From assembly GCF_000092225.1 (NCBI RefSeq), contig NC_014159.1:35807-99806 (forward strand): 64,000 bases of DNA, read 5' to 3'. The translations under genes and the position numbers were made by a program. Source of the stretch: Tsukamurella paurometabola DSM 20162. Lineage in GTDB: Bacteria > Actinomycetota > Actinomycetes > Mycobacteriales > Mycobacteriaceae. Positions 60,896 to 64,000 of the stretch are shown here, in pieces (positions within the stretch are counted from its first letter, which is position 1; every line of letters starts with the position of its first letter). A model generated the notes under the pieces. It saw nothing but the letters and a program-made list of their open reading frames with translations. It was not told the origin of the DNA and did no database searches.

Positions 60896-61717
60896 CCCGC
60901 GCAATGCTGCCCGAGCCGGATGCGGAATCCCCATGGGGGAGCGGTCGCGCCACACTGTGAAGCCAGACCCGCAACGGCCGGTCCGGGCGAGCCGGGCACC
61001 GTCGAACCCGCCTTATGGGCACTGATCAGGTCAGTCCCCATCCCTGCGGCGATCACGTGGGGCGAACTCTAGCCTTCGAATCGAGCGAGATCGGGAATAC
61101 GGGCGCAGTGAGAGGATTGCCACCCCCACAACGAGTTTCAGCGTGCTCGGCGTGTACGCCGTGCTCGACGCGGTTGATGACGCCTACCCTGGCCTCCTCG
61201 ACTACTACGCGACCATTCGGAGCGAAGGCGTGCCCGGTGACCGCTCGTCAACACTTGCCAGCCGGTCGGTGGTCTGGACCCGCTGATCAGCCCGTCGAGT
61301 GTCCCAGGGGATTATGCATCCAGTGCAATTATGGCGCTTCGAAGTGTCATAACGTGGATTATCGGCGAATTGTGCTGCACTCCAACAGGATTCAGAATCC
61401 AGCTGGCGTATGCAGGCACAGAAGTTCATCGTGAGACGTCACGACAATCGTCCTAGAGGGGAAGGTTGGACCGCGTGAAAAAGCCCAAAAGATGACGACA
61501 TCACGTTCTGCATGTCGGCGCGCGCGGCCCGCAGGCGCGCTGTCGAGGCGATGGGCTCGCCCAGCAACACGGTCGGCCGGTAGTTGCCCCTAGCGGCCAC
61601 CTCTGCCGCATCGTGCTGATGCGGTTGTTTGAGACTCATGCGCACCCCGTGGTCCTTGATGTTCTGGCAGGTTCCTTCGCCTGCATACTGTGCAAGCTCG
61701 CGCGGCGCGAGAGGAAA
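60896..61717. other. 0.8-kb gap after the siderophore locus
   Basis: No gene I can support. A plus-strand stretch ending TGA at 61284-61286 reads SVLGVYAVLDAVDDAYPGLL and DYYATIRSEGVPG with high-GC codon bias but no start codon, so it is probably gene debris. A minus-strand stretch around 61470-61640 (NYRPTVLLGEPIASTARLRA) is similar. GC content drops toward the right, marking a composition boundary. No tRNA or terminator hairpin found. Confidence 0.4.
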
Positions 61718-63055
61718 TCAGCGCGAAGAATTTTGCGCATCTGGCTGGACCAGCCTTATGGAGTTCTCTCGTTGCATCGCACGCCGGACATATTTTCCTT
61801 CGATCTTATTGCCGCCGATGGTGCCTGAAATATACAGCAAGTCATGACTGACTTGATTTGTCGTTATCTTTACGCGTGGCCCATTGCCTCCGGCTCGGAG
61901 GTTTAATTCGACTCCTGTCTGCTCAAGCCGCCAGGCGACAGTATGACCAGTGGAATCCTGGGAAACGAGGGTATCGTAGCGTTTGCTCGCGGGAGCTAAA
62001 GCGGGGTTGGTGTCGCTGCCGCGCAGCGTGATAGACATATTCGTCCAAGGGCGATCTTCGACGCGTGCAGGTGAACCATTAATTGTGAACTCGTTGGCGC
62101 TCCATACTCCATCTAAGTCGCTCCGAGGAGTGTGCAGAATGTATAGTCCGATTGCGCCAGCGGTGCCGTGGTTGATTATAATAAGGCTCGCTGCCAGCCA
62201 TTTCACTATTGTTCCAACGACCGATATGCCAGCGCGGCCTGAACCGCTAGCTGGCCAAAGCGTCAGTGGCGGGACGCCCGGCTGGTTCGTTAGTGCGTAC
62301 CAGAGATTTCGCCAACCGGGGGCAAGGACTACAAATGCTGCAATGGTCAAAGCACTGGCCACGATCTTTACCGGTACGTCATAGAAAAGGTTTAGTAGTA
62401 GAACTTGGACAGTTGCGATGATGGCCAGGGTGGCCCCGAAGAGCCATGTGCGACGGCACAGCAAGAGTATGCCAGAGACCAGCTCGACTAGGCCAACAGC
62501 TACCGAGTAGGGCGTCGAGGCTCCCATGAAACCCCACAGCGTGTGGAACAAGCTAGTATCGCCGACGAGTTGTAGCTGATATGCAGGCAAGGCCATGTAC
62601 CCCATCTGCGTCGGAAGAACCTTAGCGAGCCCGTAGATGATCAAAGATAGTGCAAGCCCTACGCGGGTGAATACATGGAGCAGACCAGCGAGGCCGCGAT
62701 AGTTCTGATGGGAACGGTCCAGTGCTGTCCAGGCCGCTGTGATGATGACAGCGAGGATCGCCCAGCCTAAGAGCATGTACCACTGCCATGCCTGGTCGCT
62801 GCCCGTACCGATAGCGACGGAGTCTCCACGGCTAACGTAACTGCCAATCTGGGAAACAACCCACTGCACTCCGGTAATGCGCAGTATTGGTGCAAGGCCA
62901 GCGTTACTGTAAATTACAAGAATAAGCAGCCCAGATCCCAGAGTGAATAGCAGTCGGAAACAGATCTTCTGTGCTGCCGACCACTGGGGAGTCAAAACAA
63001 GAGTTTCAGGATCGCTTGAAGCGTGTTCGGCCGGACCTAAATTCTTGCTATTCAT
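61718..63055 (-). CDS. DoxX-like multi-helix membrane protein with extracellular C-terminal domain
   Basis: 445 residues. Membrane helices between ~30 and ~305 (FRLLFTLGSGLLILVIYSNA, WYMLLGWAILAVIITAAW, VGLALSLIIYGLAKVLPTQM, PYSVAVGLVELVSGILLL, ATLAIIATVQVLLLNLFYDV, ALTIAAFVVLAPGW, WLAASLIIINHGTAGAIGLY) fit the DoxX/SURF4 pattern of quinone-linked proteins. About 140 further residues (LDGVWSANEFTINGSPARVE...GGNKIEGKYVRR) are beta-rich, like a small lipocalin-type fold. ATG 63055 with AAGGTG upstream; the previous stop is 10 bp away, so it is co-transcribed with the protease. Codon usage is clearly lower in GC than the siderophore genes. Confidence 0.7.
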   Translation of the reverse strand: MNSKNLGPAEHASSDPETLVLTPQWSAAQKICFRLLFTLGSGLLILVIYSNAGLAPILRITGVQWVVSQIGSYVSRGDSVAIGTGSDQAWQWYMLLGWAILAVIITAAWTALDRSHQNYRGLAGLLHVFTRVGLALSLIIYGLAKVLPTQMGYMALPAYQLQLVGDTSLFHTLWGFMGASTPYSVAVGLVELVSGILLLCRRTWLFGATLAIIATVQVLLLNLFYDVPVKIVASALTIAAFVVLAPGWRNLWYALTNQPGVPPLTLWPASGSGRAGISVVGTIVKWLAASLIIINHGTAGAIGLYILHTPRSDLDGVWSANEFTINGSPARVEDRPWTNMSITLRGSDTNPALAPASKRYDTLVSQDSTGHTVAWRLEQTGVELNLRAGGNGPRVKITTNQVSHDLLYISGTIGGNKIEGKYVRRAMQRENSIRLVQPDAQNSSR

Positions 63056-63065
63056 CCTTTGGGAT

Positions 63066-63950
63066 TCACCTTCGCGATAGGTTGACAATTACATCAAAGA
63101 GCGGCTCCGAGAGCTTAGTAGCGCTGTTGTGCGATGCTGTTCCGCTGACGTGTATCCCCAGTGCCCTTGCGCTTCGATACAATGGCGACCCGCTCTGGCC
63201 GCCGAATGTATCAATTGTATACTGAAGGTACTGGGGGGTCTCATTGTCAATCATTCCTGAGGCCGACCACTGCGTGCCGTAAGGCTTGTCGGCGGGATAC
63301 CCTGTTATCGTCGCCTGCTGTCCTAGAGAAGAGCTGATAGAAGTGGACTTTGTCATACCTAGCCACCCGACGGTGCTTCCAATCGGCTCGGCAAGTTTGA
63401 TTACCGCCCAGTCGCGGCCTGACTTGATGTTGTAGTATTTATCGGTCCATATTTCACGTGCTTGTACGGTGCCCCATGGGTTCAAACTCCCGTTTCGAGC
63501 AGGGCTAAATGCGAAATTTCGTACGATTCCGTCATCGAACAAGTTGTGTACGCAGTGACCTGCTGTTACCAACGTGTCGGCCGATGCTAGCCAGGCCGAA
63601 CAGACGTATCCGATTAATACCCCAGAGTCGTAAGTCGCCTGACCTATCGCGCGATAGGGGAACGCTCTAGTATTTTGAATCTGCCCGCGATCGTCAGGCC
63701 CGATGATGGTTCGAGCATCGAACTGCGAACCGGGCGAAGGAGAAGTCTCTGATAGCCCACTAGGATTGACTAATCCGGACGAGTCAAGCGGGTGATCGAC
63801 ATCTGCTGCACCGCTAGCAACTTTCCATCCGATGGGTGCAACCATATCGTTTTCAACAGGCGCCGCTAGAGCCGGAGAGGCTGCTGTATACGACAAAAAC
63901 GATAAGCACAGTAGCGCTAGCGTAGCAGCGCCAATCACGATCTTGCGCAT
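63066..63950 (-). CDS. Secreted trypsin-like (V8/glutamyl endopeptidase type) serine protease
   Basis: 294 residues. Signal peptide KIVIGAATLALLCLSFLSYT with a cleavage site near ALAAPVEND. Catalytic triad: His in LVTAGHCVHNLF, Asp in SGRDWAVIKLAEP, Ser in DTFGGQSGSPLYR, within a V8-like fold, with a 70-residue propeptide-like region before it (SSGLVNPSGLSETSPSPGSQ). ATG 63950 gives the signal peptide and has AGGAA upstream. Lower GC than most of the window. First gene of a two-gene unit with the DoxX-like protein; substrate unknown. Confidence 0.82.
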   Translation of the reverse strand: MRKIVIGAATLALLCLSFLSYTAASPALAAPVENDMVAPIGWKVASGAADVDHPLDSSGLVNPSGLSETSPSPGSQFDARTIIGPDDRGQIQNTRAFPYRAIGQATYDSGVLIGYVCSAWLASADTLVTAGHCVHNLFDDGIVRNFAFSPARNGSLNPWGTVQAREIWTDKYYNIKSGRDWAVIKLAEPIGSTVGWLGMTKSTSISSSLGQQATITGYPADKPYGTQWSASGMIDNETPQYLQYTIDTFGGQSGSPLYRSARALGIHVSGTASHNSATKLSEPLFDVIVNLSRR

Positions 63951-64000
63951 ATAAAATTCCTGTTTTAGGCGGTCGCTGAAGATTCGCATATCAGGCATCA

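Noticed and set aside
61105..61286. A small plus-strand gene reading SVLGVYAVLDAVDDAYPGLL
   Set aside because: Plausible codon bias but no ATG, GTG or TTG start in frame and no recognisable family; treated as debris.
1..64000. tRNA or rRNA genes and riboswitches
   Set aside because: No cloverleaf with a GTTCRA loop, rRNA stretch or known riboswitch core was recognised on either strand by reading; a covariance-model scan would be needed to exclude small RNAs.

Overview
The window is high-GC actinobacterial DNA. An MspA-type porin remnant, a complete mycobactin-type siderophore locus, DtxR/IdeR-like iron boxes and frequent GTG starts point to a mycolic-acid bacterium (Mycobacteriales: Gordonia, Tsukamurella, Rhodococcus, Nocardia or relatives). 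The genus cannot be fixed from the sequence alone.

Left third (1-24.7 kb): plasmid-like mosaic. It opens with the 3' part of a primase/replication-type gene and a decayed paralogue split by an IS256-family element with an 8-bp target duplication. Then come two directly repeated copies, identical by eye, of a 2.27-kb IS256-family element that carries a passenger gene (3998-7666 and 22418-24687). The first copy is interrupted by a second IS256-family element, again with an 8-bp target duplication. The DNA between the copies carries: a short-chain reductase and a CPBP membrane protein; a three-gene PLP/flavin operon (SbnA-like synthase, FAD/NAD(P) protein, Y4yA-like type-III-fold PLP enzyme); a broken second CPBP gene; an AAA ATPase with a palindrome in front of it; a ParA/ribbon-helix-helix partition locus embedded in a striking 5-bp-period repeat array; a catalytic plus a degenerate tyrosine recombinase translationally coupled to a small CPWC protein; a Doc-type toxin-antitoxin pair with a nested palindromic operator; and several small orphan genes. 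It reads like a small plasmid captured by recombination between IS copies.

Middle (24.7-33.1 kb): a junkyard with live islands. There are fragments of an IS and of a disulfide reductase, then a SulP transporter with a MerR regulator. Next comes a TetR gene with a perfect palindromic operator facing an MFS gene cut off by a damaged IS21-family element. An MspA porin lacking its N-terminus and a multiply frameshifted MobF-type relaxase end the region.

Right half (33.1-60.9 kb): an ABC pair and a secreted protein behind two weak iron boxes, then the siderophore locus. Minus-strand unit 1 is mbtI, ABC ATPase, two ABC permeases, mbtB, mbtG. Minus-strand unit 2 is a stand-alone thioesterase, mbtC, mbtD, an mbtE-like NRPS, an mbtF-like NRPS, mbtH. 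mbtA and mbtK lie on the plus strand, each divergent from one unit, with an iron box in each divergent promoter. MbtI makes salicylate, MbtA activates it onto the MbtB carrier domain, MbtB adds and cyclises Ser/Thr, MbtC/D supply the ketide, the two NRPSs add lysine units, and MbtK and MbtG acylate and hydroxylate lysine. The ABC trio is the likely exporter. Most junctions in both units are 4-bp ATGA/GTGA overlaps.

Right end (60.9-64 kb): an 0.8-kb gap with no convincing gene, then a lower-GC pair, a secreted V8/trypsin-like protease and a DoxX-like membrane protein, probably acquired separately.
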